Origin: Bacteroidetes bacterium OLB12
GTDB taxonomy: Bacteria > Bacteroidota > Bacteroidia > Cytophagales > Cyclobacteriaceae
DNA length: 43,459 nucleotides
Direction: 5' to 3'
Assembly: GCA_001567185.1 (NCBI GenBank)
Contig: LNFR01000029.1
Location: 1 to 43,459, forward strand
A program made the translations under genes and the position numbers. The notes beneath the pieces were generated by a model. That model was not told the DNA's origin and did no database searches. It saw only the letters and a list, made by a program, of their open reading frames with translations. Shown piece by piece: positions 18,130 through 27,932 of the stretch; the first letter of the stretch is position 1; each line of letters begins with the position of its first letter.

Positions 18130-19317
18130 TCAGAACGAACTTATCGCTACAAATGAAGTTTGTATTAGCTCCTGCCCGGTATCCGTCCAGGCAAACACAA
18201 TCTTATCGCCTGCCTTTGTCATTTGCGGAAAGCCACTGGAGCGTGCTTCTGAGGTAGATGCAATTTGTATTGGTTTACCTTTGCTGCCATCTCTTTCCAC
18301 ACGCATGGATTTCAGTGTGGCGTCTTCCATCCAACTAACGAGGGCCGTGGTGGCATCAAGCAACAACACATCTACCCTGCCTATGGTTGCACCGGTATTA
18401 ATCTGAATTGGTTTATCAAATGTTTTGCCTCCATCAGTCGAAAAGATCAACTTCACCGTTGGTTGGCTATCAGCAGCAGTAAACCATGCAATGGCCAGGG
18501 TATTGTCTATTGCATCGGCCCGAGGCCCGTTAACGGGGCAACCGGCAATTTTCCAGTTATCGCTATAGATGGATGCAGGTTTAGTCCATACCGAATCCTG
18601 TTGCAGCCGAACAATGGAAATATCCCGAAGTTCTTCATCGGATCGATCTCTGTAAATCACCACCGGGCCATCGCTGGTTAATGCCGCTATTGTTTGGCAA
18701 CAATCACAGGTTTTATTATCCAGTTCCCATTCCTTCAGCTTCTCACCCCGGGGATTAATAATTGCCGCGCGCAACGACATAGCTCCATGGTGTCCTTCAT
18801 GACCATCCATGTCCTCTATTCCTTCCATTACTGTATTACGGCCATCTAACCATGCCACCAGAAAATTAGCACCGTAAGGAAGTAAAGAAACAAAACCATG
18901 TTCGGCATGTTTTCCATCATCATGAACAACCATTGGCTTGTTCCATGCTTTTCCATCAGCCGAAGTTGTAAGTTGCACGGTATAAGCCAACCGGGCATCA
19001 CTGCTTCGCTCCAGGAAATGCGCCACAAACTGGTTCTTATTAATCGCCAACATGGGATAATCAGCCCAATTCACAAACCAATTTTTTCCTGATGCAATTT
19101 GTACCGGTGCCGTCCAATTGCCTTTATCCCATTGAGAATACTTCAGGCTGCTTATCGAATCACCTTTTTCAACCCATGAAAGGTACACCCGGCCCGCCTC
19201 ATCTGTAAATAGAAATGGCTCAGCACTTCCTGTTGCTGCGGGTGCCTGCACCAGGGTTGTTGCATCTTTCGAGGTACAGGCTGTAAACAGCACCGCGAGT
19301 AGTATCAATCGCTTCAT
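18130..19317 (-). CDS. Sialidase-fold beta-propeller lipoprotein with Cys/His clusters, metal locus
   Basis: The 395-residue lipoprotein (MKRLILLAVLFTAC, Cys14) has repeated beta-propeller blades with Asp-box-like turns (e.g. STDGGKTFDKP), as in the BNR/sialidase fold. I see no sialidase Arg triad context. It carries possible soft-metal ligands: Met170, His173, His176, His177 and Met180 in the DMDGHEGHHGAM loop, Cys204, Cys206 and Cys207 in TCDCCQT, and Cys260. It is the last gene of the Cus-like operon and overlaps the TlpA stop (ATGA). A periplasmic copper-binding or redox role is my inference from residues and context; the family is usually annotated only as exo-alpha-sialidase-like. Confidence 0.78.
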   Translation of the reverse strand: MKRLILLAVLFTACTSKDATTLVQAPAATGSAEPFLFTDEAGRVYLSWVEKGDSISSLKYSQWDKGNWTAPVQIASGKNWFVNWADYPMLAINKNQFVAHFLERSSDARLAYTVQLTTSADGKAWNKPMVVHDDGKHAEHGFVSLLPYGANFLVAWLDGRNTVMEGIEDMDGHEGHHGAMSLRAAIINPRGEKLKEWELDNKTCDCCQTIAALTSDGPVVIYRDRSDEELRDISIVRLQQDSVWTKPASIYSDNWKIAGCPVNGPRADAIDNTLAIAWFTAADSQPTVKLIFSTDGGKTFDKPIQINTGATIGRVDVLLLDATTALVSWMEDATLKSMRVERDGSKGKPIQIASTSEARSSGFPQMTKAGDKIVFAWTDTGQELIQTSFVAISSF

Positions 19318-19793
19318 AACGTATTCAATACTTTAGCAATTATCTGCTGGCTTTCCGCAGAGGTCCAGTCGCGAAACCCGACCTCTGAAAATTCCAGTTC
19401 GCCTGTCTTGTTAAAAATAAAAGTTGTAGGTAAAGCCTGAATATTCAATTCCTCCATGTTACCAAGATGCAGGTAATTAAACTCGAACTTTTGTTTGTTC
19501 TTAAATCGGGTAATTTGCTCCAGTGTTTCGCTGGATGCAAACAAAAAAACAATGGGCTTATCTTTTAACTGACTCTGGGCTGAAGCTAATGATGGCATTT
19601 CCTGCAGGCAGGGTTTACACCAGGTGGCCCAGAAATTAACAAGCACTGTTTTCCCATCATACTGCGATACATCAACCGGCTTTCCGTTCAGGTCGCTCAG
19701 CCGGATATCGCGCAGCATCAGCTGCTGGCTCTTCTTGGGTGCAGGGCTGCAGCCTGCAAGTGCGAGCAAAAGAAAAAAAGTAAACCGAATCAT
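19314..19793 (-). CDS. TlpA-family thioredoxin-like lipoprotein
   Basis: The 159-residue product has a lipoprotein signal (Cys15) and a thioredoxin fold with the redox motif WCKPC (Cys59 and Cys62) in FWATWCKPCLQEMPSL. A cis-Pro loop follows in IQALPTTFIF. It should act in the periplasm, reducing or shuffling disulfides. Its place between DUF3347 and the Cys-rich propeller lipoprotein suggests it keeps their metal-binding cysteines reduced. ATGA overlaps on both sides show co-translation. Confidence 0.9.
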   Translation of the reverse strand: MIRFTFFLLLALAGCSPAPKKSQQLMLRDIRLSDLNGKPVDVSQYDGKTVLVNFWATWCKPCLQEMPSLASAQSQLKDKPIVFLFASSETLEQITRFKNKQKFEFNYLHLGNMEELNIQALPTTFIFNKTGELEFSEVGFRDWTSAESQQIIAKVLNTL

Positions 19794-20397
19794 TTCAGCA
19801 TTTCTTCAACCGAACCACACTTCAGCATCTTATCACCAAAATAAGGATTGCGAATGGCATCGTTATCACTTAGCCAATAAGCACCTTCATTGTTGAATGC
19901 CATCGGGCAATATTCATAATAGGCTGTTGCGCCACCCAATCCAAAAGCTTTGATACTTTTATAGAGCGCATCTGAAACGGTCTTAAAAGCAGTGCGCTTT
20001 TTCTCCATATCGTCCGTTGCTTGAATACCCTGTAACGCTCCTGCCAATTCAGCCTGGTAAGTCATCCAATCGTTATGGGCTGCGCCTTCCAGCAGCTTCA
20101 TGTCCATCTGTGCAAGTACTTGTTGCGTTTTAGCGGTTGCTTCATTTACTGCTGCCGCATCCGTAGCAACAAAGGCATCTTTTAATGAGATGTATGCAGC
20201 GAAAGTTCCTGATAATTGCTTTTGAAATTCAATCGGTACAGCAAAAGCAGGTGCTGCTGCCTCAGCCGGAGCTTTACTTGTAGAGGCATGTTCCATTGCA
20301 GCATGATCACTTTCTGTTGTTTCCTGCTTTTTTTCAGAGCAAGAAACTGCAAGGGCCAACAGGTAAGTAAGAGAAAGTAATTTAAACGTAGTTTCAT
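19790..20397 (-). CDS. DUF3347 copper-locus lipoprotein (frameshifted in its signal peptide)
   Basis: From TTG 20359 the frame is open and carries a four-helix DUF3347 domain. At the end is the conserved YEYCPMAFNNEGAYWLS ... NPYFGDKMLKC pattern, whose Cys, Met and second Cys are likely copper ligands. The signal peptide is split: ATG 20397 starts MKLR in another frame. One extra T in the TTT run near 20385 would give MKLRFKLLSLTYLLALAVSC, a complete lipoprotein signal, joined to SEKKQETTE. In many Bacteroidota this domain is fused to CusB adaptors; here it is a separate protein right after a CusB gene, so it probably handles metal for the efflux pump. Confidence 0.83.
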
Positions 20398-20436
20398 AGA
20401 TATGTATTTAGAGTTTAAAATTTAGAACAAAAGTAG

Positions 20437-21552
20437 TTAAGGATTTAAAGTTTTTGAATTATGTGCATGAGCCGGGTTAACCCCGTACTTCAAAATATAT
20501 TCGCTGTAAAGCAAGTAGGCACCGGAAACAACAACCCGCTCGCCCGGCTGAAGTCCTTCCAGAATTTCTACCTCCGAAAAATTTTCCATACCCGTTTTTA
20601 CCATTCGTGGTTGAAATGAATTTTTATCCGACTCGATATATACGTGGGTTCCATCTTCGCTGCGGATTACAGCCTGCACGGGCAAAGTTATAGATCCATT
20701 CTTATGCTGATCAATCCATACCTGGGCCGGCATACCCGGCTTCAGTCCACCCGGATTTTTTACATCACCCCACAAAAGCCAGGTTTGTTGCCCTGCTTTA
20801 AACTCGGGGTTAAGAAATTTCACTTCCATATTCAGTATCTCAAATCCATCAACCTTTACCTTAAGCTTATCACCTGCTTTTACCAGATCAGCTTCATTCG
20901 CAAAAAGTTCAGCTTCGATCCGCAGTTTCTCCAGGTTCTCTATCTCATAAAGTTTACTTCCTTCAGAAACCAATTGCCCTTCCTGCGCATCGATAGTTTT
21001 AACGATGCCCGAAGTGGGAGCAACAAAAGTAAGGCGTGGCTCTTTCTTACCTGTAGTTGCCAATTTATCCACCTGTACTTCTGTTAGGCCATATAAAATC
21101 AATTTCTTTCGTGCAGCAGTTCCAATGGCTTTGTAATGGCTTTGATTACGCACTGCGTTAGCCTGGGTGTGGGCCATTAGATATTCTTCCTGTAAGGTAA
21201 GGAGGTATTCACTATAAATTTCGTACAACGGTTGGCCTTGTTTTACCGGCTTACCGGTTTCCTTCACATATAAGCGTTCAATTCTACCTGCCACGCGGCT
21301 ACTGATTACCTCAGAAAAAGAAGTGTTGGTAGCTACCTTTGCATTTATAATACGCGGCTCTTGTATATTTCTAACTTCTGCCTTCTGAATTTGAATGTTT
21401 GCCAGCGCAATTTGTGAATCGGTTAACATCAGGCCCGATATCGATCCTGTTTCGGTTACAGGCGCGTTATGGTTATGATCTGTTTGTGCATCTTTTTGCG
21501 AGCAGGAAACACTCATCAAAATCATAGCTACCAAAATCCACATTCGGCTCAT
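20437..21552 (-). CDS. CusB/HlyD-type efflux RND periplasmic adaptor (second copy)
   Basis: The adaptor bridges inner-membrane pump and outer-membrane channel. The lipoprotein signal MWILVAMILMSVSC supports a start at ATG 21552. An upstream ATG at 21618 in the same frame would add 22 residues ahead of the signal. The His-rich DHNHN patch follows the lipid anchor. Next come the barrel-sandwich halves (SRVAGRIERLYVKETGKPVKQGQPLYEI and FVAPTSGIVKTIDAQEGQLV), an alpha-hairpin between them, and the beta-barrel and membrane-proximal parts (GLKPGMPAQVWID, EILEGLQPGERVVVSG). It has no N-terminal heavy-metal-binding domain, unlike the adaptor just upstream. Confidence 0.87.
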   Translation of the reverse strand: MSRMWILVAMILMSVSCSQKDAQTDHNHNAPVTETGSISGLMLTDSQIALANIQIQKAEVRNIQEPRIINAKVATNTSFSEVISSRVAGRIERLYVKETGKPVKQGQPLYEIYSEYLLTLQEEYLMAHTQANAVRNQSHYKAIGTAARKKLILYGLTEVQVDKLATTGKKEPRLTFVAPTSGIVKTIDAQEGQLVSEGSKLYEIENLEKLRIEAELFANEADLVKAGDKLKVKVDGFEILNMEVKFLNPEFKAGQQTWLLWGDVKNPGGLKPGMPAQVWIDQHKNGSITLPVQAVIRSEDGTHVYIESDKNSFQPRMVKTGMENFSEVEILEGLQPGERVVVSGAYLLYSEYILKYGVNPAHAHNSKTLNP

Positions 21553-21620
21553 AACAATTTTTAAATATCCGGTGGCCAGGTATTCTCTCTTTAGTTGGAT
21601 GTTCAATTTATCTATCATAC

Positions 21621-22878
21621 CTAGTGTGCATTTCTTATAAATCCCTCACTATCTACCAGAAACTGGGCATGGGCTGCAATCTCATCCGATGAGCTAATAC
21701 CCTGAACCGATACCCGATCATCCGCATACTGTTTAATTTCAACAGGCTTTGCCTTAAACGCATTTCGGGTTTTTACAAACACAATCCGTTCAAGCCCCAG
21801 GTCAACAATCGCTTCTCGCGGAATCCAGATTGCTTCGTTCGAATTCGTTTTCCAACTAGCCTTCACCAACTCTCCTATTTTCAGATTAGCATTTGGTACA
21901 TTAACCCGTACCGTTACAAACTCCTGGTTGGTTTCGTAAAACGGTTGTACAAAATCAACCCGGGTGTAAATCGCTTTGCCATTTACCAGAATGGCCACAC
22001 TATCACCTGCTTTAATCATTTTGCTCTGTTCTGGTGTTGTACTCAAATCAATACGCAAGGCCCGGGTATCAATAACCTTAAACAGGGTTTGTCCGGCTGT
22101 TACATAGTTACCCTCGCGAATAAACTCAGCAACAACCGGAGTTTGTGAAACCGCTGGCTCCATTCCCATGGTTGAGGGTACTGGAGCGATTGGTGCCGCT
22201 GTGGCTTCCGTTATAATGTAGCCATCATGATCGCTATATACAGCAAATTGATATTGTGCTTTACGCGATGCGATCAGTTCACTTTAATTGTTCGTTGCTT
22301 ACTCCCAGCAATCTCAATTTTGATTTACTGTCAGCAAGTAACGTTTCGTCCTGTGTTGGTTGATTCAGAAGGTAAATTAATTCCTGCTGGGCAGCAACTA
22401 ATTCCTGGCTATAAATTTCCGCTACCTTCATTCCCTTTTTTACGGGTTGAAAATTGTTCTTGATATAAACCTTTTCTAACCTGCCACCAATTTTAACCGG
22501 AATAGTAAAAGCATACCGCGTATCATAAGTTACCACGCCCGGAATATCAAATAAGATCGCCTTACGTGTGTACTCGCCTTTAACTGTTTCAATCTGCGAT
22601 ACAATTGTTTCGTTGGGCGACTTTATCAAACGTGCAAGATCTTCGGTAATGCGGACTTCCTCACCCGGGCGGGCCTTCCGCACCAAATCCATATTGCATA
22701 CGGGGCAAACTCCTTGCTTGTCAGAAATTACCGTAGGGTGCATGGGGCATGTGTAGGTATCGATGGTTCCCGCCTCCTGTTTTGATGAACAGGCTATTAA
22801 CAGGAAGCAATATACCCCCGGTAGTAAGCAGGAGATAATAAAGCGGCTTACGCTCCTATTTTTCAATTTCTTTCTCAT
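21621..22878 (-). CDS. cusB: CusB-type adaptor with N-terminal heavy-metal-binding domain (frameshifted)
   Basis: A lipoprotein signal ending LLIAC is followed by the short heavy-metal-binding motif YTCPMHP...CPVCNMDL, known from CusB/CopA-type proteins. HlyD/CusB domains come next. The first frame stops at 22279 after NEQLK. Removing one base there gives NEQLNELIASRKAQYQFAVYSDHDGYI, and the second frame continues to the stop at 21621. The pieces are thus halves of one protein of about 419 residues. It should form the CusCBA-like tripartite pump with the TolC and CusA products and pass Cu(I)/Ag(I) to them. Confidence 0.86.
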
Positions 22879-24142
22879 AACTCACTATCATTTCGTAATA
22901 CTTAAGTTTGGTATCCAGGTATTGGAGACGCGTCATATTCAGTGCTTCCCAGCCATCAATTACCATAGGCAGTTCTTCCTTGTTTTCTTCATACGCCAGC
23001 ATTACCGTTTCATAATTCTTTTGAAGTGCCGGCATAATGCGCTGTTCGTAATTGTCTAATTGCTTCTTTAGCGTATTAATCTCTGAAAGCATCCGGGTTG
23101 TCATGCCCTGTACTTCATTCATTATCGCTACACGCTCGGTCTTCATTGAACCAATCTCATAATCCATTGCTTTGGCATTGGCTTTATACATTTTTGACGA
23201 CCACGGTGCGATAGGTATGGTAACCATACCTAACAGCATGAACTGGTTAGGCATTCCCTGTCCTACCGAAATCATGTGACTGAAGTTGATGTTGAAATCC
23301 GGACGGGTTTGTGCTTTTTCCAGGGCCTGGTTCAGTCGCATAGAATGAATGGTTCGATCCAGCTGCATCAAATCACTTCTGTTTACGGATAGCAGGGTGG
23401 TATCCACCAATACGGGATTAAAAGGAGACACAACGGTGTCGATCTCAAGATTAGTGGCCGGTGCACTATTCATCAACTGCAGTAATAAATTGCGTTGCTG
23501 TTCTATACCATTGTCGTTCATCAACTGCATATTTTTAATCTCATACAATCGGCCTTCGGCTTTGTAAATATTTGCCAGCTTCTCCTGATTGTAAGGATAT
23601 CGCACCCGGGCAACCTTTAGCATTAGGTTTAGTATTTCTTCAGACTCAACCAACTGCTTCTTTTTCTGCGCAAGTACAATCCAGGTGTAGTAAGCACCCT
23701 TTGCCTGGGCCCGAAGTTGGTTATAAAGTACACGCTCGTTGGCATGCTCAATATCAGCCCGCGAAGCCATGTATTCGTGGTTGGCTTTCAACTTGGCAGG
23801 ATTGGTAAAAGTTTGCGAAACCGATACCATAACCTGGCGGGTATCTTCCATCATGCCATAGTCTTGTTTTTGATAGGGAAACATCCACAAGCCACCACCT
23901 ACTTCCGGTGCCATTATGCTCCTGGAGCCTGCCACATATGCATGCATCGCATTCGCGCGGTTACGGTAAGTCTGCAACATCGGATTTTCCCTCTCAATTA
24001 CTTTGAGAACACTATCCAGGCTAAGGGATTGTGCCTGCACCCACCCTGTGGATAGAATGCCAAATACTGAAATCAACAACCCGAATAAAGAAACGCCCAT
24101 TCGCGAATGTTTCTGTTCTAATTTTTTATTTTCAGTTTTCAT
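22856..24142 (-). CDS. TolC-family outer-membrane efflux protein (CusC-like)
   Basis: The product of about 428 residues has a signal peptide ending GWVQAQ and two long alpha-hairpin repeats typical of TolC: LDSVLKVIERENPMLQTY at the start and VMLAYEENKEELPMVIDGWEALNMTRLQYLDTKLKYYE at the end. It forms the outer-membrane channel of the metal efflux complex. I chose ATG 24142, which overlaps the CusA stop by 11 bases; an upstream in-frame ATG at 24175 would put extra residues before the signal. It overlaps the start of the first adaptor. Confidence 0.9.
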   Translation of the reverse strand: MKTENKKLEQKHSRMGVSLFGLLISVFGILSTGWVQAQSLSLDSVLKVIERENPMLQTYRNRANAMHAYVAGSRSIMAPEVGGGLWMFPYQKQDYGMMEDTRQVMVSVSQTFTNPAKLKANHEYMASRADIEHANERVLYNQLRAQAKGAYYTWIVLAQKKKQLVESEEILNLMLKVARVRYPYNQEKLANIYKAEGRLYEIKNMQLMNDNGIEQQRNLLLQLMNSAPATNLEIDTVVSPFNPVLVDTTLLSVNRSDLMQLDRTIHSMRLNQALEKAQTRPDFNINFSHMISVGQGMPNQFMLLGMVTIPIAPWSSKMYKANAKAMDYEIGSMKTERVAIMNEVQGMTTRMLSEINTLKKQLDNYEQRIMPALQKNYETVMLAYEENKEELPMVIDGWEALNMTRLQYLDTKLKYYEMIVSYEKEIEK

Positions 24143-27100
24143 ATCCTTCCAGTTTTCCAAACTTCCGTAACTCATATTCTTTGGTCATTAAAAAGATAAG
24201 GGGTGTAACTAATAAAATATGTGTGGCTGATGTGAGTACACCCCCGATCATAGGTAAAACAATGGGCTGCATAACATCACTACCCACACCAGTTGCCCAC
24301 AGCACCGGCACCAATCCAAAAAGTGATACACACACCGTCATAATTTTAGGTCGCAACCGTTTAGCTGCACCGTGTACCACATATTCTTTCAACTCCTGAA
24401 GCGAAATGGTTTCCCGGCTGTTTCCACGCAACTGAATCAATTGCTTCATGGCATCATTGAGGTAGATGACCATAACCACACCTGTTTCAACGGCAATTCC
24501 AAACAAGGCAATAAAGCCAACGGCTACGGCTACGGATAAGTTTACGCCATAGAAGTAAACCATGTAGGCGCCACCAATCAATGCAAATGGTACAGTAATC
24601 AAACTTAAGAATGCCTCACGAACGGATTTGAATGCCAGGTATAGTGAAATGAAAATGATCAGCACGACAATCGGTAGAATGATCAATAGTGTTTGTTTAC
24701 CCCGAATCAGGTTTTCGTACTGACCACTCCATTCCAGGAAATAGCCATTCGGCAATGGGCCCAATTCCTGGTTTACTTTTGCAATTGATTCTTCAACTGT
24801 AGAGCCCAGGTCGCGATCGCGAACATTAAACAATACGGCTCCGCGCAGCAATGCATTATCCGATACAATCATGGGGGGGGCCGTCCTGATAGCTCAACGT
24901 GGCAACAGCACGCAAAGGAATCATGCCCATCGTTGGCGACTTGATCTGAACCCGTTCCATTTGCGAAATCGTGCTGCGAAAATTTTGCGCCAACCGCACA
25001 CCTATTGAAAAACGCTGCCGGCCTTCAATTGTTTGTCCGATTGTTGTACCACCTAATCCCGACTCTACAACCATATTCACATCCTCAACCGTAAGCCCAT
25101 ACCGGCCCAGGGCCTCGCGGTTGATATCGATAACCAAATATTTGCCACCGGTAATCGGATCGACATACAAATCTTTTACACCCGGCACTGCCTGCAAAAT
25201 AGATTTTTACTCGTTCTGAAATGGAATAAATACTATCAAGGTTTTGACCAAATACTTTAATACCCACATCCGTTCGAATGCCGGTAGCCAGCATATTAAT
25301 CCGATTGATGATCGGTTGTGTCCAGCCGTTTACCACACCGGGTATCTGAAGTTTAGCGTCCAGTTCATTAATAATATCCTTCTTTGAAATTCCTTCGCGC
25401 CATTCCGACTTTGGTTTAAGGGTAATGATTGTTTCAATCATTGAAATTGGTGCGTTATCAGTAGCTGTGTTGGCACGGCCTGCCTTGCCCAAAACTTTAT
25501 CAACCTCTGGCACCGACTTGATAATTTTATCCTGTACCTGAAGAATTCTTTTTACCTCTTCATTGGAAACATCCGGAAGGGTTACGGGCATAAACAATAT
25601 AGATTGCTCATCGAGCGGAGGCATAAACTCCGTTCCTAAACTAAACAGCATCGGGATACTAACGGCCAATGCTATGATGTTAACCCCGAGTGTAGTCTTT
25701 CGCCAGTTTAAACAGGCCCTGAGTACAGGTTCATAAATTTTTTCAAGTATTCGGTTAACCGGGTTACTGGCTTCCGGCTTAAACTTTCCTTTCATGAAAA
25801 AAGAAATAAGTACGGGCGCCAGTGTAATAATAAGAATAGCATCTACCAGCATAATAAATGTTTTGGTAAAGGCCAGCGGATGAAAAAGTTTTCCTTCCTG
25901 ACCGGTAAGCATGAACACCGGCAAGAAAGAAGTAATGATGATTATCGTAGAATAAAAAACGCCCCGCGAAACCTGTTGCGATGATTTTTCAATAACCTGA
26001 AGCCTTACCTCCGGCCCGGCACCGGAAGAAAGTGATGCAAGAGATAAACTTCGGTAGGCATTTTCAGCCATAATAATTCCATTGTCCACAATAACACCTA
26101 TTGCCAGCACAATCCCCGTAAGGGACATAATGTTGGAGGTAATTCCGAACAGGTTTAACAAGATGAAACTGATGGCAAGGGTAATGGGAATCTGAATGAT
26201 AATGCTGAGCGAACTACGCCAGTGAAATAAGAACAGAATCACCACCAGCGACACCACAATCATTTCCTCGATCAGCGTTGTTTTGATGGATGAGATAGAC
26301 TCGTGAATTAATTCGCTGCGATCATAAACAATATTAAATGACATCCCCTGCGGAAATCCTTTGGCAACGTCTGTCATTTTTTCTTTCACGCGGGCAATTA
26401 CCTCATCCGCATTCTCACCATACCGCATCACCACAATTCCACCAACTACCTCGCCCGCCCCGTCAAAATCAAAAATGCCAAGTCTTGGTTCACCTGTCAT
26501 TTGTACTGTTCCAATATCACGAACCCGTACAGGAGTTGCATTTACAGTTTTAACGGTTATGTTTTCAATTTCCTCAATAGAACTGAGGTAGCCGGTTGTT
26601 TTTATGATATACCCAATATCGTTTATCTCAAACTTTCGGCCTCCGGTTTCGTTGTTGTTGGCACGAATGCTTTGCACTACCTCGGGTATCGAAAGATTAT
26701 AATACTGCAGTTTGTTGGGGTTTACAGCAACCTGGTATTGTTTCTGAAATCCGCCAAAGCTGGCAATCTCGCTTACACCGGGTACGTTCTGCAAAGCAAA
26801 TTTTACATACCAATCCTGAATGGCGCGTTGCTCGCCCAAATCCATACCGGGTGCGTGCAGGGTGTACCAAAGAATATGACCTACACCTGTGCCATCAGGG
26901 CCCAGGGTTGGAGTAACTCCGGCCGGTAATAATCGGGTAACATAATTTAAACGCTCCAACACCCGCTCGCGGGCCCAGTAAACATCTGTATCATCATGAA
27001 AAATTACATACACAAAACTCATCCCAAACATAGAACTACCCCGAACGTATTTTACCTGCGGCAGTCCTTGCAGATTGGTAACCAACGGATACGTAATCTG

Positions 27101-27289
27101 GTCTTCCATTATTTGTGGACTGCGGCCCATCCATTCGGTAAAAACGATTACCTGGTTTTCAGATAAATCGGGTATGGCATCTATCTTATTCGTTTGTACG
27201 GAGTGAAAACCCCAGAAAGTTGCTCCGGCTGCAACCAGCAATACGAGAAAACGGTTTCGAAGGGAAAAGGAAATTATTTTTTCAATCAT
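24132..27289 (-). CDS. cusA: CusA/CzcA heavy-metal efflux RND pump (two frameshifts)
   Basis: The corrected protein is about 1050 residues with the RND layout: helix 1, large periplasmic loop, helices 2-6, second loop, helices 7-12. The N-terminal region (IDAIPDLSENQVIVFTEW...TPTLGPDGTGVG) is characteristic of CusA/CzcA pumps. The frame breaks in the T run at 25204-25208, where removing one base restores ERVKSILQAVPGVKDLYVDP, and in the G8 run at 24873-24880, where seven G restore QDGPPMIVSDNALLRGA. Open pieces are 27289 to about 25206, 25197 to about 24876, and 24872 to 24132. It pumps monovalent (Cu/Ag) or divalent metal ions by proton exchange. The neighbouring DUF3347 and HMBD proteins favour copper. 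Confidence 0.9.
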
Positions 27290-27397
27290 AGATTAAACGT
27301 AAGTAGTGAGACACAAGGCGTAAAAACGACTGTGAATTCCAGAGACTCAAAAACATGTGATCTATCGATCTTATGTTTAAAGTCGTACTACTTAGAT

Positions 27398-27805
27398 CTA
27401 AATAAGAAAGGATTGAATCAACACAGGAATATCGTGCTGAAGCAAGGGTGGTTTATACTGTGTATGGTGTGCAACCGGTGAAGAAGCCGCAGGAATAATA
27501 ACCGCAAGCAGGGGTAGTTCTGCCACCCAGGCCTGTTGTACAGGTTGGAATCCGGTTGACTCATGAACTTTAAAATCTTTGCCTTCAAAAACAAACTGCT
27601 CGTCATCGCAGCAAGCCACCCGCTTGGCAAAAGTCTTGTGGCAGGGCGGAGTGTTTACTTCCATGGGGCATGGTGCCGCTTTTTCGATTAACGACACACT
27701 TTGTAAACTACCACCGCACAAATGCATATTTACTGTAAAACTACTGGATGCAACCAGCACCAATACAGCAAGAGAAAGTGAAACAATCGTGCGAAGGGCT
27801 TTCAT
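27398..27805 (-). CDS. HYC_CC_PP family small secreted protein
   Basis: The 135-residue protein has an N-terminal hydrophobic signal (TIVSLSLAVLVLVASSSF), the motif NMHLCGG, a pair of Cys in CPM and PPCHK, then VACCDDE, and a C-terminal YKPP. This ordered set (H-x-C, CC, PP) marks the HYC_CC_PP family found beside copper/heavy-metal genes in Bacteroidota, here with Leu at the Tyr position. Function is not established; the Cys/His set suggests periplasmic metal binding. It heads the Cus-like operon, 108 bases before CusA, and is preceded by a TACA-N2-TGTA operator. Confidence 0.83.
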   Translation of the reverse strand: MKALRTIVSLSLAVLVLVASSSFTVNMHLCGGSLQSVSLIEKAAPCPMEVNTPPCHKTFAKRVACCDDEQFVFEGKDFKVHESTGFQPVQQAWVAELPLLAVIIPAASSPVAHHTQYKPPLLQHDIPVLIQSFLI

Positions 27806-27810
27806 GAGTT

Positions 27811-27820
27811 TACAAATGTA
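27811..27820. promoter_or_regulatory. CopY/BlaI-type operator TACAAATGTA
   Basis: The site is an exact TACA-N2-TGTA palindrome, extended to TTACAAATGTAGTAA, six bases upstream of the HYC_CC_PP start. This is the consensus for CopY/BlaI/MecI-type repressors, some of which are copper-responsive. No such repressor is encoded in the window, so it would act in trans. On the minus strand the same bases read TACATTTG and may double as a -7 box. Confidence 0.5.
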
Positions 27821-27932
27821 GTAATTTTTTGGTATCTGGTGGTCTGACGGGAATTAACCCAAAATCCATCGCAAAAGAACAAATCACAGAATTATCCCTG
27901 GTTACACAATTCCGGAAATATGTTACAACATT

